A stretch of DNA of 64,000 nucleotides from Deltaproteobacteria bacterium (GTDB lineage: Bacteria; Desulfobacterota; Desulfuromonadia; Geobacterales; Geobacteraceae): NCBI GenBank assembly GCA_021847245.1, contig JAJZUC010000003.1, positions 46,794 to 110,793 of the forward strand, read 5' to 3'. The notes below the pieces were generated by a model that was given only the letters and a program-made list of their open reading frames with translations, made no database searches and was not told where the DNA came from. Below are positions 33,827 through 42,629 of the stretch, in pieces; the stretch's first letter is position 1, and each line of letters starts with the position of its first letter. The translations under genes were made by a program, and so were the position numbers.

Positions 33827-36592
33827 TTACGCGCTCGCCTCCGACGCCGCGCAGCACCGCCCCGCTTTCCCCATGAGACAGGGAGCGGTCGCCTGCGGGA
33901 CAGTGCCGCCGAAGCGGCCCGGATCGAGCTCCTTTCCCTCCCGCAGGAGGAGGGCGAACTCTTCGGCGGAGACCGGCCGGCTGAAGTAGTACCCCTGCAT
34001 CTCCTCGCAGCCGTGGCGGTAGAGGAACTCCAGCTGCTCCAGCGTCTCCACCCCCTCGGCGATGGTCCTCATGCCGAGGCCGTGGGCCATGGTGATGATG
34101 GTCCGCACCAGGGTCGCGTCCTCGGCGTCGCGGCAGAGGTCGCGGACAAACGACTGGTCGATCTTCAGGTTCCCGATGGGGAAGCGCTTCAGGTAGCTGA
34201 GTGAAGAGTAGCCGGTGCCGAAGTCGTCGATGGCGACCTCGATCCCCATCGCCGCCAGCTCCCGCAGGACGGCGGCGGACTTCTCCGCCTGCTGCATGAC
34301 CAGGCTCTCGGTCAGCTCCAGCTCCAGCCACCGGGGGTCGAGCCCCGTCTCCGCCAGCACCGCGCCGACCATCTCGATCAGGTTCTCCTGCCGGAACTGC
34401 CGGGCCGAAAGGTTCACCGCCACCCGCAGCGGCGCAAGCCCCTCCTCCTGCCAGATGCGGTTCTGGGCACAGGCGGTCCTGAGCACCCACTCCCCGAGCG
34501 GCACGATGAGCCCCGTCTCCTCGGCCAGGGGGATGAAGCGGGCCGGCGACACCAATCCCATCTCCGGGTGGTTCCAGCGCACCAGCGCCTCCACCCCCGA
34601 GATCCGCCCGGTCCGCAGATCGACCCGGGGCTGGTAGTGGATGAGAAACTCCCGCTGCTTCACGGCCCGGTGGAGGCTCGTCTCCAGGGCGAGCCGCTCG
34701 AAGACCCGGGTGTTCATATCCTCGGAGTAGAACTGGTAGTTGTTCTTCCCCTGCTCCTTGGCATGGTACATGGCCGCGTCGGCATTCTTGAGGAGGGCGT
34801 CCACCGTCTCGCCGTCGTTGGGGAAGATGGCGATGCCGATGCTGGCGGTGATGTAGATCTCGTGCCCCATCAGGAGGAAAGGCGTGGCGAAGATGTCGAG
34901 GATCTTCCTGGCGACGATGACGACGTCCGGCACCTCCCGGACATTGGGGAGCACGACGATGAACTCGTCGCCCCCCAGCCGCGCCACCGTGTCCCCCCCC
35001 CGCACGCAGTTCTTGAGCCGGTTCGCCACCGCCTTGAGGAGCATGTCCCCCACCGTGTGCCCCAGGGTGTCGTTGACCTTCTTGAAGTTGTCGAGATCGA
35101 GGAACATGACGCAGAGGGGGGTCCGGCGGCGGAACGCCTCCAGGGCCAGGGCCTGGCCGAGGCGGTCCTGGAGGAGGGTGCGGTTGGGGAGGCCGGTGAG
35201 GGGGTCGTGGGTCGCCTGGTAGACGAGTTGTTCCTCGTAGCGGCGGTGCTCGGAGATGTCGTTCATGACCCCGATGTAGTTGGTCACCGCCCCGTCGCGG
35301 TCGCGCACCGGGGCGATGAAGAGCTCGTTCCAGAAGAGGGTGCCGTCCTTGCGGTAGTTGCGCAGCACGAAATAGCCGTCGCGCTGTTCCTGGAACGTCA
35401 GGACAAGCTTCTTGAGCTCCACCTGGTCCCGGTCGTCCCCCCGGAGAAACCGGGGGTTTTTCCCGAGCACCTCGTGGACGCCGAAGCCGGTCATCCGTTC
35501 GAACGCCGGATTGACGTAGATGATCGGGTTGTCGGGCCTGGTGACGTCGGTGATGACGACGCCGTTCAGGGTCGATTCGATGGCCCGCTTGAGGAGGACC
35601 AGGCTCTGCTCGTCCTGCTTGCGGGCGGTGATGTCGGAGATGAGAGTCATGATCCCGGTGACGGCGCCGGCGGCGTCGAAGGTGGGGGCGGCCGAGACGC
35701 TCGCCGTGATGAGGGTGCCGTCCTTGCACTGCCGCTGGACCTCCAGGTCGGTGGAGATCTCCCCCGCCAGGATCTTGCGCCTCAGTGCGGCGTACTCTTC
35801 GAGGCGCCCTTCGGGGATGGCGGGATAGGGGCGGCCGAGCACCTCCTCGGCCTCCCAGCCGAAGATCCGCTCCGCCGCCCGGTTCCAGAGGGAGATGTTT
35901 CCTTCGCAGTCCATGGCGATGATGGCGTGGGGCGACGCATGGATCAGGGCATGGAGCTTTTCGTTGGTCTCGTGGAGCCGGTTCTCGCTCTCGACCCGCT
36001 CGGTGACGTCGCGGATGATGCCGATGAACGTCCAGCTCCCCTCCAGCAGCACCCGGCTCACGGAGAGATCGACCGGGAAGCGGCTGCCGTCCCGGCGAAG
36101 CCCCGCCACCCCATAGGAGATCCGGCAGGACGCCCTCTCGCACTGCGTCAGGGTGGTGAAGGGGAAATACCCCCCTTTCTCCTCGTGGCCGGCCAGAAGC
36201 CGGTCGATCCCCATCCCGACCATCTCCTCGACCCGGTAGCCGAACATCCGCTCCGCCGCCGGATTGCAGGAGGCAATCCGGCCGTCCTGGCCGAAACTCA
36301 CCACCCCGTCGGCCAGGATCTCCAGCAGGGTCTCCGCATGGGAGGCCGCCGTGAAGGCGACGCCGCGCAGCGGGCTGACAATGTACCGCCAGATGAAGGG
36401 GCCGCCGAAGATAATGAGGGCGGAGCTGTCCAGCACGGTGAGCAGCAGGTGGTCTTGCCCTGCCGTCACTAGCGGGAGGAGGATCATCACGAGGGTTTCG
36501 ATGGTAAAGAGGATCAGGAGCAGGACGAAGAACTGCTTCAGGGCGGAAGGAAGGTAGTGGCGAATCTTTCGGGGCGCCTGCGCCAGTGACAT
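33827..36592 (-). CDS. Membrane PAS-PAS-PAS-GGDEF-EAL cyclic-di-GMP protein
   Basis: The 921-residue protein makes or breaks the second messenger cyclic di-GMP. Two N-terminal membrane helices (about 18-40 and 52-72) are followed by three PAS/PAC sensor domains (about 88-205, 212-330, 340-455). A GGDEF domain with intact Gly-Gly-Asp-Glu-Phe (about 470-630) and an EAL domain with Glu-Ala-Leu and Asp-Asp-Phe-Gly-Thr-Gly (about 645-890) come next. Because both catalytic motifs are intact it may be bifunctional. Single gene; the ATG at 36592 has GGAG upstream. Signal sensed is unknown. Confidence 0.92.
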   Translation of the reverse strand: MSLAQAPRKIRHYLPSALKQFFVLLLILFTIETLVMILLPLVTAGQDHLLLTVLDSSALIIFGGPFIWRYIVSPLRGVAFTAASHAETLLEILADGVVSFGQDGRIASCNPAAERMFGYRVEEMVGMGIDRLLAGHEEKGGYFPFTTLTQCERASCRISYGVAGLRRDGSRFPVDLSVSRVLLEGSWTFIGIIRDVTERVESENRLHETNEKLHALIHASPHAIIAMDCEGNISLWNRAAERIFGWEAEEVLGRPYPAIPEGRLEEYAALRRKILAGEISTDLEVQRQCKDGTLITASVSAAPTFDAAGAVTGIMTLISDITARKQDEQSLVLLKRAIESTLNGVVITDVTRPDNPIIYVNPAFERMTGFGVHEVLGKNPRFLRGDDRDQVELKKLVLTFQEQRDGYFVLRNYRKDGTLFWNELFIAPVRDRDGAVTNYIGVMNDISEHRRYEEQLVYQATHDPLTGLPNRTLLQDRLGQALALEAFRRRTPLCVMFLDLDNFKKVNDTLGHTVGDMLLKAVANRLKNCVRGGDTVARLGGDEFIVVLPNVREVPDVVIVARKILDIFATPFLLMGHEIYITASIGIAIFPNDGETVDALLKNADAAMYHAKEQGKNNYQFYSEDMNTRVFERLALETSLHRAVKQREFLIHYQPRVDLRTGRISGVEALVRWNHPEMGLVSPARFIPLAEETGLIVPLGEWVLRTACAQNRIWQEEGLAPLRVAVNLSARQFRQENLIEMVGAVLAETGLDPRWLELELTESLVMQQAEKSAAVLRELAAMGIEVAIDDFGTGYSSLSYLKRFPIGNLKIDQSFVRDLCRDAEDATLVRTIITMAHGLGMRTIAEGVETLEQLEFLYRHGCEEMQGYYFSRPVSAEEFALLLREGKELDPGRFGGTVPQATAPCLMGKAGRCCAASEASA

Positions 36593-36731
36593 GTGCCATG
36601 CTCCAGCGCGTCGGCAGGGCCGGGGAGACGGCACCCCCCCTGCAGCCACGCGCAATACGGGATGGGGAAAAAGCTCTTTCTTCCCGTATCGGCGAAGGGT
36701 GCGGAAACTTTAGCCTCCGGTCCCGGAATGA

Positions 36732-37739
36732 TTACAAAGACGGGACACCGCGGTAGCGCCCGGCCATGGCGGCGGCGATCGCCCCCAGCTCCTCCCGCAG
36801 CCCGGCGGGCTCCAGCACCTCGGCATGGGCGCCATAGGAGAGGAGCCAGGAGACGATCTCCATCCGCCCCCCGGCGGCGAAGGAGAGGAGGACGCTCCCG
36901 TCGGGCTCCTCGCGCAGGCTCTGGCTCGGGTGCCAGAGCCGGTCGCGGATCGCGTGGGCCACTTCCGGCGAAAAGCGGACCGTGACGGCCAACGGCTCCT
37001 CGTCGACGATGCCGAAGGCCCCCTTCAGGCGCTCGCCGGGGCGGTACTCGTCGGGGATCTCGAACCGCTCCTTCAGCAGCTCCGCCCCGCCGATCCGCTC
37101 GACGGCGAAGGTCCGGAGCGCCTTGCGGTTGTGGGCGTAGCCGAGGAGATAGAGCCCCCCCTTGTAGAAGATGAGGGTGTAGGGGTCCACCTCGTAGGCG
37201 GTGGGGCGTCCCTTCCCCGGCGCCCGGTACGCGAGGCGGAGCCGGTACTGGTAGATGAGGGCGTCGCGGATCGTCCTGAGCGCCCCGGCGACCCGGGTGT
37301 AGTCGCGGCGTCCCTGCAACAGCGGCAGCGACACCTCGGCGATCCGCTCCATGTGGGCCGCGTAGCGCGGCGGGAGCACCGACGAAATCTTGCGGAACAC
37401 GGCGTCGAGATCGTCGCGGAAGGGGGTGCCGTCCAGGAAGTGGAGCTGGGAGCGGAAGAACGACAGGGCCACCAGCTCCTGGAGGGTGAAGGTGACGGGG
37501 GGGACGTCCTTGAAGCGGGTGAGGAAGCGGTAGGCCTTGCGGCCGCCAAGCCACTCGGAGACCAGGGGGTACCCCGCCTCGTGGATGGCGTTCAGGTCCC
37601 GGTGGACGGTGCGCCGGTCAACCCCGGTCTCCTCGGCCATCTCCTCGATGGTGATCCCGTGCCGCGCCTCGATGAGGCGGATCAGGTCGTGGACCCGCCC
37701 CGCCTGGGAGTATTTCTTCGCCGGCTTTCCCTTCTGCAT
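36732..37739 (-). CDS. WYL-domain transcriptional regulator
   Basis: The 335-residue protein has an N-terminal DeoR/HTH_11 winged helix (about 10-65, with Ile-Glu-Glu-Met-Ala-Glu-Glu-Thr-Gly-Val-Asp-Arg-Arg-Thr-Val) and a WYL domain (about 145-225) followed by a WCX-like C-terminal part. WYL domains bind nucleic acid or nucleotide ligands. The start at 37739 has GGAGG upstream. It may regulate the divergent lipoprotein/macA genes, but no binding site was found. Confidence 0.85.
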   Translation of the reverse strand: MQKGKPAKKYSQAGRVHDLIRLIEARHGITIEEMAEETGVDRRTVHRDLNAIHEAGYPLVSEWLGGRKAYRFLTRFKDVPPVTFTLQELVALSFFRSQLHFLDGTPFRDDLDAVFRKISSVLPPRYAAHMERIAEVSLPLLQGRRDYTRVAGALRTIRDALIYQYRLRLAYRAPGKGRPTAYEVDPYTLIFYKGGLYLLGYAHNRKALRTFAVERIGGAELLKERFEIPDEYRPGERLKGAFGIVDEEPLAVTVRFSPEVAHAIRDRLWHPSQSLREEPDGSVLLSFAAGGRMEIVSWLLSYGAHAEVLEPAGLREELGAIAAAMAGRYRGVPSL

Positions 37740-37944
37740 CGCCACCTCCTCGCGGTTGTCCGCGGCAGAAATAGTACCGCAGCGTCTCCGCCGAGAAAAG
37801 GCGAAAAAAGGAAAACCTCCGGCCGCAAGCCCTTCCGGGGGGGCGCGCCGGCGTCCGGGTTGCAAACCGGGGAAAGGGCGCTATTCTCGAAACGGGGCAC
37901 CTGCAGCCGGCCGCTGCCCCTGATGACCCCGGAAGGAGAAAGCC

Positions 37945-39102
37945 ATGAAACAGCGTTCCGTCTGGACCGTCGTCTGCGGCGCCCTCATCGCCCTTCTCTG
38001 CTGCGGGGGGTGCGTCCTCAACCCCCAAAGCCGCGTCACCGCCCCGCCGGTGCCGGAGGAGGCGCTCGAAGAATACCCGATTTTCAGCGACCAGGTAACC
38101 GGCATCGCCATCTCCGCCAGGGGAAGGCTCTTCGTCAACTTCCCCCGCTGGGACAGGGACCCGCTCTATTCGGTGGCCGAGGTCCTGCCGGACGGCACGA
38201 CCCGCCCCTATCCCGACGAAGGGTGGAACCGCTGGGGAAGCGACGAGGCGCCCCACCCGGAGGCCCACTTCGTCTGCGTCCAGAGCGTCTTTGTGGACAG
38301 CGGCGACCGGCTCTGGATCCTGGATGCCGCCTCGCCGGCCTTCCGGGGGGTCATCTCCGGGGGCCCCAAGCTGGTCAGGGTCAACCTCGACACCGACAAG
38401 GTGGAACAGGTCATCCCCTTCGGGCCGGACGTCGCCCTTCCCCACAGCTACCTGAACGACGTCCGGGTCGACACCGGCCGCAATGTGGCCTACCTGACCG
38501 ATTCGGGCACCGGCGCCCTGATCGTCGTCGATCTGGCGACCGGAGCAGGCCGGCGGCTTTTGGCCGACCACCCCTCCACCAAGGCGGAGCCGGGGTACGT
38601 GCCGAAGATCGACGGCCGGGAGCTGCGGGACAGCGCCGGCAACGTCCCCCGGATCCATGCCGACGGCATCGCCCTCGACCCCGCCGGGGAGTATCTCTAC
38701 TACCACGCCCTGACCGCCCGGACCCTCTACCGGATCAGGACCGCCCCCCTCCGGGACCCGAGCCTCGGCGCGGCGGAGGTGGGAAAGCAGGTCGAGCGGT
38801 TGGCGGAGACCGGCGCGGCGGACGGGATGCTGATGGACGGCAGCGGCAGCCTCTTCGTCACCAGCCTGGAGGAGCACGCCGTCAAGCGGTATCGTCCCGG
38901 CGGCGCTCTCACCACCGTGGTGCAGAACAGCCTGGTCCACTGGCCCGACAGCCTTGCCATCTCCCCCGACGGCTACCTCTACATCACCGATTCGCAGATC
39001 AACCTCTCGCCCCGCTTCAATTTCGGCCGGGACCTGCGGATCCGCCCCTACCGCTACTTCAGGAGCTGGCTCCTCCCCGTCGGGACGGAACAGGGAGAGT
39101 GA
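37945..39102 (+). CDS. MRJP/Yellow-family lipoprotein
   Basis: The 385-residue protein has a lipoprotein signal ending Cys-Cys-Gly-Gly-Cys (Cys23 probable). The rest is a beta-propeller of the major-royal-jelly/Yellow family (PF03022), shown by Asp-Arg-Leu-Trp-Ile-Leu-Asp-Ala, Leu-Val-Arg-Val-Asn-Leu-Asp-Thr, Ser-Tyr-Leu-Asn-Asp-Val-Arg-Val-Asp and Tyr-Leu-Thr-Asp-Ser-Gly. Bacterial members occur sporadically and their function is unknown; some are hydrolase-like. It lies 88 bases before macA. Confidence 0.78.
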   Translation: MKQRSVWTVVCGALIALLCCGGCVLNPQSRVTAPPVPEEALEEYPIFSDQVTGIAISARGRLFVNFPRWDRDPLYSVAEVLPDGTTRPYPDEGWNRWGSDEAPHPEAHFVCVQSVFVDSGDRLWILDAASPAFRGVISGGPKLVRVNLDTDKVEQVIPFGPDVALPHSYLNDVRVDTGRNVAYLTDSGTGALIVVDLATGAGRRLLADHPSTKAEPGYVPKIDGRELRDSAGNVPRIHADGIALDPAGEYLYYHALTARTLYRIRTAPLRDPSLGAAEVGKQVERLAETGAADGMLMDGSGSLFVTSLEEHAVKRYRPGGALTTVVQNSLVHWPDSLAISPDGYLYITDSQINLSPRFNFGRDLRIRPYRYFRSWLLPVGTEQGE

Positions 39103-39126
39103 CGGCAGGGAATGGCGCATGGCACC

Positions 39127-39154
39127 TTGTGCGGCCTGAATTGTCGATTACACT
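39127..39154 (+). promoter_or_regulatory. Possible promoter of macA
   Basis: TTGTGC, a 16-base spacer and TACACT lie 36-64 bases before the macA start. The -10 box is good, the -35 box is weak. Confidence 0.42.
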
Positions 39155-39190
39155 AGTGAAGGACCATCATCCCGGCTCAGGAGGAGAGGA

Positions 39191-40234
39191 ATGAACACAC
39201 GAATGATCTCGTTGACCCTGGCCCTGGTCATGACGGCCGGCGCCGCCTCGGGGAAGGAAGACATCATGAAACGCGCCCAGGGTCTTTTCAAGCCGCTCCC
39301 CGCCACGGCCCCCGCCATGAAGGGGAATCCGGCGAACCCGGCAAAGGTGGAGCTGGGGAAGATGCTCTACTTCGACCCGCGGCTCTCGGCCTCCCAGCTC
39401 ATCAGCTGCAACACCTGCCACAACGTGGGGCTTGGCGGCGCCGACCTGCAGGAGACCGCCATCGGCCACGGCTGGCAGAAGGGGCCCCGCAACTCGCCCA
39501 CGGTGCTGAACGCGGTCTTCAACATCGCCCAGTTCTGGGACGGCCGGGCCGAGGACCTGGAGGCCCAGGCCAAGGGACCGGTGCAGGCGTCGGTGGAGAT
39601 GAACAACAAGCCCGAGAACCTGGTGGCAACCCTGAAGAGCATCCCGGGGTATCAGCCCCTCTTCAGGAAGGCGTTCCCCGGCCAGCAGGACCCAGTCACC
39701 TTCGACAACGTGGCCAGGGCGATCGAGGTGTACGAGGCGACGCTGCTGACCCCCGACGCCCCCTTCGACCGGTACCTGAAGGGTAACCGCAAGGCCCTCT
39801 CCGCCAGGGAGGCGGAGGGGCTTCGCCTCTTCATCGACAAGGGGTGCGCCGCCTGCCACGGCGGGGTCAACGTCGGCGGCACCGGCTACTTCCCCTTCGG
39901 CGTCCGCGAGGAACCGGGGGCAGAGGTCCGCCCCCCCGCCGACACCGGCCGCTTCAAGGTGACCAACACCGCCGCCGACCGGTACGTCTTCCGCTCCCCG
40001 GGCCTGCGCAACGCAGCGATCACCATGCCCTACTTCCACTCGGGGAAGGTCTGGAAGCTGAGCGACGCCGTGAAGATCATGGGGAGCGCCCAGCTCGGCA
40101 TCCGGCTCACCGACGACGAGGCCGACACGATCACCGCTTTCCTCGGCACCCTCACCGGGAGGCAGCCGAAGGTCGTCTACCCGGTCCTCCCCCCCAACTC
40201 GGACGCCACGCCGCGGCCGGTGACGAACATATGA
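39191..40234 (+). CDS. macA: Di-haem cytochrome c peroxidase, MacA-like
   Basis: The 347-residue periplasmic protein reduces hydrogen peroxide, and in G. sulfurreducens MacA also takes part in electron transfer to extracellular Fe(III). A signal peptide ends near residue 20. Haem-binding motifs are Cys73-Asn-Thr-Cys-His77 and Cys219-Ala-Ala-Cys-His223, and the Thr-Met-Pro-Tyr-Phe-His-Ser motif that supplies the axial Met is present. From memory it is nearly the same as the MacA of G. sulfurreducens. GGAGGAG precedes the ATG. Confidence 0.9.
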   Translation: MNTRMISLTLALVMTAGAASGKEDIMKRAQGLFKPLPATAPAMKGNPANPAKVELGKMLYFDPRLSASQLISCNTCHNVGLGGADLQETAIGHGWQKGPRNSPTVLNAVFNIAQFWDGRAEDLEAQAKGPVQASVEMNNKPENLVATLKSIPGYQPLFRKAFPGQQDPVTFDNVARAIEVYEATLLTPDAPFDRYLKGNRKALSAREAEGLRLFIDKGCAACHGGVNVGGTGYFPFGVREEPGAEVRPPADTGRFKVTNTAADRYVFRSPGLRNAAITMPYFHSGKVWKLSDAVKIMGSAQLGIRLTDDEADTITAFLGTLTGRQPKVVYPVLPPNSDATPRPVTNI

Positions 40235-40525
40235 CATCCCGACTTTTGCGCGCCGTGGCTGCCGCGACCCTCGTGCTGAGCATCCTTCTCACCGGCATCT
40301 GCCGCGGGGAAGAGCGGCAGCCCGAGCGGGCCGCCGAGATCGTCGCCGCCGTGCTGAAGGCCTACGGGGGAGCCGACGCAATCAGGAAGATTGCCTCGGT
40401 GGCGGCAACGGGGGAGATAACGGAACTGGGTCAATTTCGCCGGCGACATCAAACTCTCGGAAATAACCTTGCGGGAAATCACCCTTAACCGGAAGCTCCG
40501 CCCCGACCTGTTCTCCCCGCCCTGA
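40231..40525 (+). pseudogene. Deletion remnant of a secreted LolA-like protein
   Basis: The frame starts with an ATG overlapping the macA stop (ATGA) and gives a signal peptide and a Leu-Lys-Ala-Tyr-Gly-Gly-Ala-Asp-Ala helix, the usual beginning of proteins of about 250 residues in the lipoprotein-sorting (LolA) superfamily. After about 67 codons the sense continues in another frame, from 40430 (Val-Asn-Phe-Ala-Gly-Asp-Ile-Lys, ending Leu-Phe-Ser-Pro-Pro before TGA at 40525), which looks like the normal C-terminal end. An internal deletion that also shifted the frame explains both parts. Read straight, the frame ends at 40488. Confidence 0.6.
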
Positions 40526-40536
40526 CAGGAACGAAA

Positions 40537-40566
40537 GGGGCGGTATCGGCACGACCGAACCGCCCC
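40537..40566 (+). terminator. Hairpin before the adhesin-E-like gene
   Basis: GGGGCGGT pairs with ACCGCCCC around a smaller TCGG/CCGA stem. No T-run follows. It may end the macA transcript or structure the next leader. Confidence 0.5.
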
Positions 40567-40578
40567 CGCGAGGCCGAC

Positions 40579-40947
40579 ATGAAACGCCTGGGACTCTCTG
40601 CGCTCATCCTGGCGGCGGCAACCGGCACCGCCTTCGCCGACTGGCAGCTGTACCGCAAGGACAAGGCCGTCGTCGCCTCCGTCAACTACCTCTCCTTCGC
40701 CTCGTTCCGCCACCAGCCCTCCGTCTGGGTCCGCTGGCACTACGTGACCCCCCGGAAGGGGGTGGCCGGCGTCAAGATCCACTTCACGGCCAACTGCTCG
40801 AAACACCGGCTGTACGAGATCGCCTCGCTCCCCTACGATACCGGCGGGAACTACCTCGCGGACAACGAACACCCCGACACCCCCAGGGAATACCCCATAA
40901 GGCCCCGCTCCCTGAACGAGGCGACCTACAAGCTGCTGTGCCGGTGA
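40579..40947 (+). CDS. Secreted small protein, surface-adhesin-E-like
   Basis: The 122-residue protein has a signal peptide ending Ala-Phe-Ala. The mature part has a tryptophan-tyrosine start (Asp-Trp-Gln-Leu-Tyr), a central Asn-Cys, and a final Ser-Leu-Asn-Glu-Ala-Thr-Tyr-Lys-Leu-Leu-Cys. The two cysteines and the pattern fit the surface-adhesin protein E domain (PF16747), common as small periplasmic proteins. The resemblance is modest and the role unknown. Confidence 0.6.
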   Translation: MKRLGLSALILAAATGTAFADWQLYRKDKAVVASVNYLSFASFRHQPSVWVRWHYVTPRKGVAGVKIHFTANCSKHRLYEIASLPYDTGGNYLADNEHPDTPREYPIRPRSLNEATYKLLCR

Positions 40948-40980
40948 GATGCCGGGTGCCCGGAGTACCGCCCACCTCCC

Positions 40981-41376
40981 TCACCACAGGCATTTTACAT
41001 GGGGATAAGCCGAAATCTTCTCGTCCTTCGTGACCAGAATGGCGCCCAGCGACAAGGCCGTGGCAACGATTATCCGGTCGGCAGGATCTGCGTGGGGAAA
41101 GCCGGGAAGCCTTACAGACTCGACGGCAATGGCGTTGGAGAGCGGCACAAAGGTTAGAAACGGCAATGCCTCGCTGCGCGCGATCCAGTCGCGGACGTCA
41201 AGCGTAAGGGAAAGTCGCCCTTTTTCGACCAGCATGGCAACCTCCCACGCGCTTATGGTGGAGACGAACAGCTCATGCGCCCTGGCCGCTTCGTCAACGG
41301 CCCGGCGCGCGGCAGCGCCCAGCATTTCGGAGCTGCTCACCCACCAGACCCATGCATGGGTGTCGAGGACGATCAT
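40981..41376 (-). CDS. VapC-type PIN-domain toxin
   Basis: The 131-residue PIN-domain ribonuclease starts with the conserved Leu-Asp-Thr-His-Ala-Trp-Val-Trp-Trp, which carries the first acidic residue. Glu45 (Trp-Glu-Val) and the Asp-Pro-Ala-Asp-Arg pair later complete the metal site. This is the VapC subtype paired with Phd/YefM-like antitoxins. Its ATG overlaps the antitoxin stop (ATGA), as is usual for such pairs. Confidence 0.9.
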   Translation of the reverse strand: MIVLDTHAWVWWVSSSEMLGAAARRAVDEAARAHELFVSTISAWEVAMLVEKGRLSLTLDVRDWIARSEALPFLTFVPLSNAIAVESVRLPGFPHADPADRIIVATALSLGAILVTKDEKISAYPHVKCLW

Positions 41377-41606
41377 TTCAGCGCCTCCCAATCCTCCTCA
41401 GCCACCGGCTCTGTGGGGGCCTCGAACTTCAACACGGTATTGCGAAGTCCTCGGAACCAGACCTCGGGCTCTTCCACATAGGGGACGATCTTCAGCACTG
41501 GCCGGCCATGGTCGGTGATCACCAGCTCCTCGCCGGTCTGTTCGATGCGGCGGAAATACTCCAGGCTGTGCGGCTTGAACTGCGACTTTGAGACCATTTG
41601 CGGCAT
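41373..41606 (-). CDS. Phd/YefM-family antitoxin
   Basis: The 77-residue protein has the Phd/YefM fold (Ser-Lys-Ser-Gln-Phe-Lys, then Gly-Glu-Glu-Leu-Val-Ile-Thr-Asp-His-Gly-Arg-Pro-Val), an N-terminal DNA-binding part and a C-terminal toxin-binding tail. GGAGG precedes the ATG at 41606. It would neutralise the PIN toxin and repress its own promoter through the palindrome just upstream. Confidence 0.9.
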   Translation of the reverse strand: MPQMVSKSQFKPHSLEYFRRIEQTGEELVITDHGRPVLKIVPYVEEPEVWFRGLRNTVLKFEAPTEPVAEEDWEALK

Positions 41607-41631
41607 GGCTGCCTCCTTCCGGATGTCAATA

Positions 41632-41651
41632 TGACCACTATACTATGGTCA
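41632..41651 (-). promoter_or_regulatory. Operator of the toxin-antitoxin pair
   Basis: An inverted repeat TGACCA-N8-TGGTCA lies 26-45 bases before the antitoxin start and overlaps a TATACT box that could be the -10 element. Autoregulation at this position is typical of Phd-type systems. Confidence 0.6.
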
Positions 41652-41700
41652 CAATAACGTTTCAAGAGTGCAGCCACTTCCGGACCGTCAGCCACTGCCC

Positions 41701-42609
41701 CTACCGGTGCTTGATGAAGGTCCCCCGCTCGTATTCCTCGAAGGCGATCCGGAGCTCCTCCTGGGTGTTCATGACGATCGGGCCGTACCAGGCGACCGGC
41801 TCGCCGATCGGCTGGCCCGAGACGAGGAGGAAGCGGACCGGCCGGTCCCGCGTGGTGATCACCACCTGGTCGCCATCGCCGTAGAGGATGAGGTTCTCCG
41901 CACCGCAGGCGCACTCCCGCTTCATGTCGAAGTAGTTGACCCCCACCACCTCGTGGGCGAAGGCGTTGCGCTCCGGGTCGAAATACCCCTCACCGTCCAC
42001 CACATAGGCGAAGACCTTGTGCCCGCGCCGGACCGGGTGGGCGAAGGTCGTCTCCGGCGGCACCGTGACGTCCAGGCAGGCGGGATCGATGACCACGTCC
42101 TGAACCGGCCCCCTGACGCCGCCGACCTCGCCGCAGATGACCTTTGCCCGGACCTCTCCCTTGAGCACCACCTCCGGTATCTCCGCGGCGGTAATGCCCC
42201 GGTAGCGGGGGTCCATCATCTTGCGGGAGGCGGGGAGGTTCGCCCAGAACTGGAATCCCCACATGAGGCCGGTGTCGTCACCCTTCGGCATCTCCTGGTG
42301 GATGATGCCGCTCCCCGCGGTCATCCACTGCACGTCCCCCGACTCGATCACCCCCTTGTTCCCCATGCTGTCGCCGTGCTCCACCCGGCCGTGGAGGACG
42401 TAGGTGATCGTCTCGATCCCCCGGTGCGGGTGCCAGGGGAACCCTTTGAGGTAGTCCGGAGGGTAACCGGAATGGAAGTCGTCGAGCATGAGAAACGGGT
42501 CGAACAGCGGCACCTGGTAGTAGCCGAAGGCCCGCTTCAGGTGGACCCCGGCCCCCTCGATGGTCGGCTTGCTCTTCCAGACCTTGGCTATCTTGCGTAC
42601 GGATTCCAT
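41701..42609 (-). CDS. Pirin-family protein
   Basis: The 302-residue bicupin protein starts at 42609 with GGAGG upstream. Metal ligands of pirin are visible: His-Pro-His-Arg-Gly-Ile-Glu-Thr near residue 58 and His-Gln-Glu near 102. Bacterial pirins can act as quercetinases or regulators. It is the last gene of a minus-strand accessory cluster. Confidence 0.9.
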   Translation of the reverse strand: MESVRKIAKVWKSKPTIEGAGVHLKRAFGYYQVPLFDPFLMLDDFHSGYPPDYLKGFPWHPHRGIETITYVLHGRVEHGDSMGNKGVIESGDVQWMTAGSGIIHQEMPKGDDTGLMWGFQFWANLPASRKMMDPRYRGITAAEIPEVVLKGEVRAKVICGEVGGVRGPVQDVVIDPACLDVTVPPETTFAHPVRRGHKVFAYVVDGEGYFDPERNAFAHEVVGVNYFDMKRECACGAENLILYGDGDQVVITTRDRPVRFLLVSGQPIGEPVAWYGPIVMNTQEELRIAFEEYERGTFIKHR

Positions 42610-42629
42610 TTTCACCTCCATTGACGGCA

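Noticed and set aside
34568..36472. A 634-codon plus-strand frame
   Set aside because: It is antisense to the PAS-GGDEF-EAL gene, whose catalytic motifs are intact.
37850..37944. Possible cyclic-di-GMP riboswitch before the MRJP-like gene
   Set aside because: A GCAAACC-like word is present, but the remaining conserved parts of the GEMM fold are missing.
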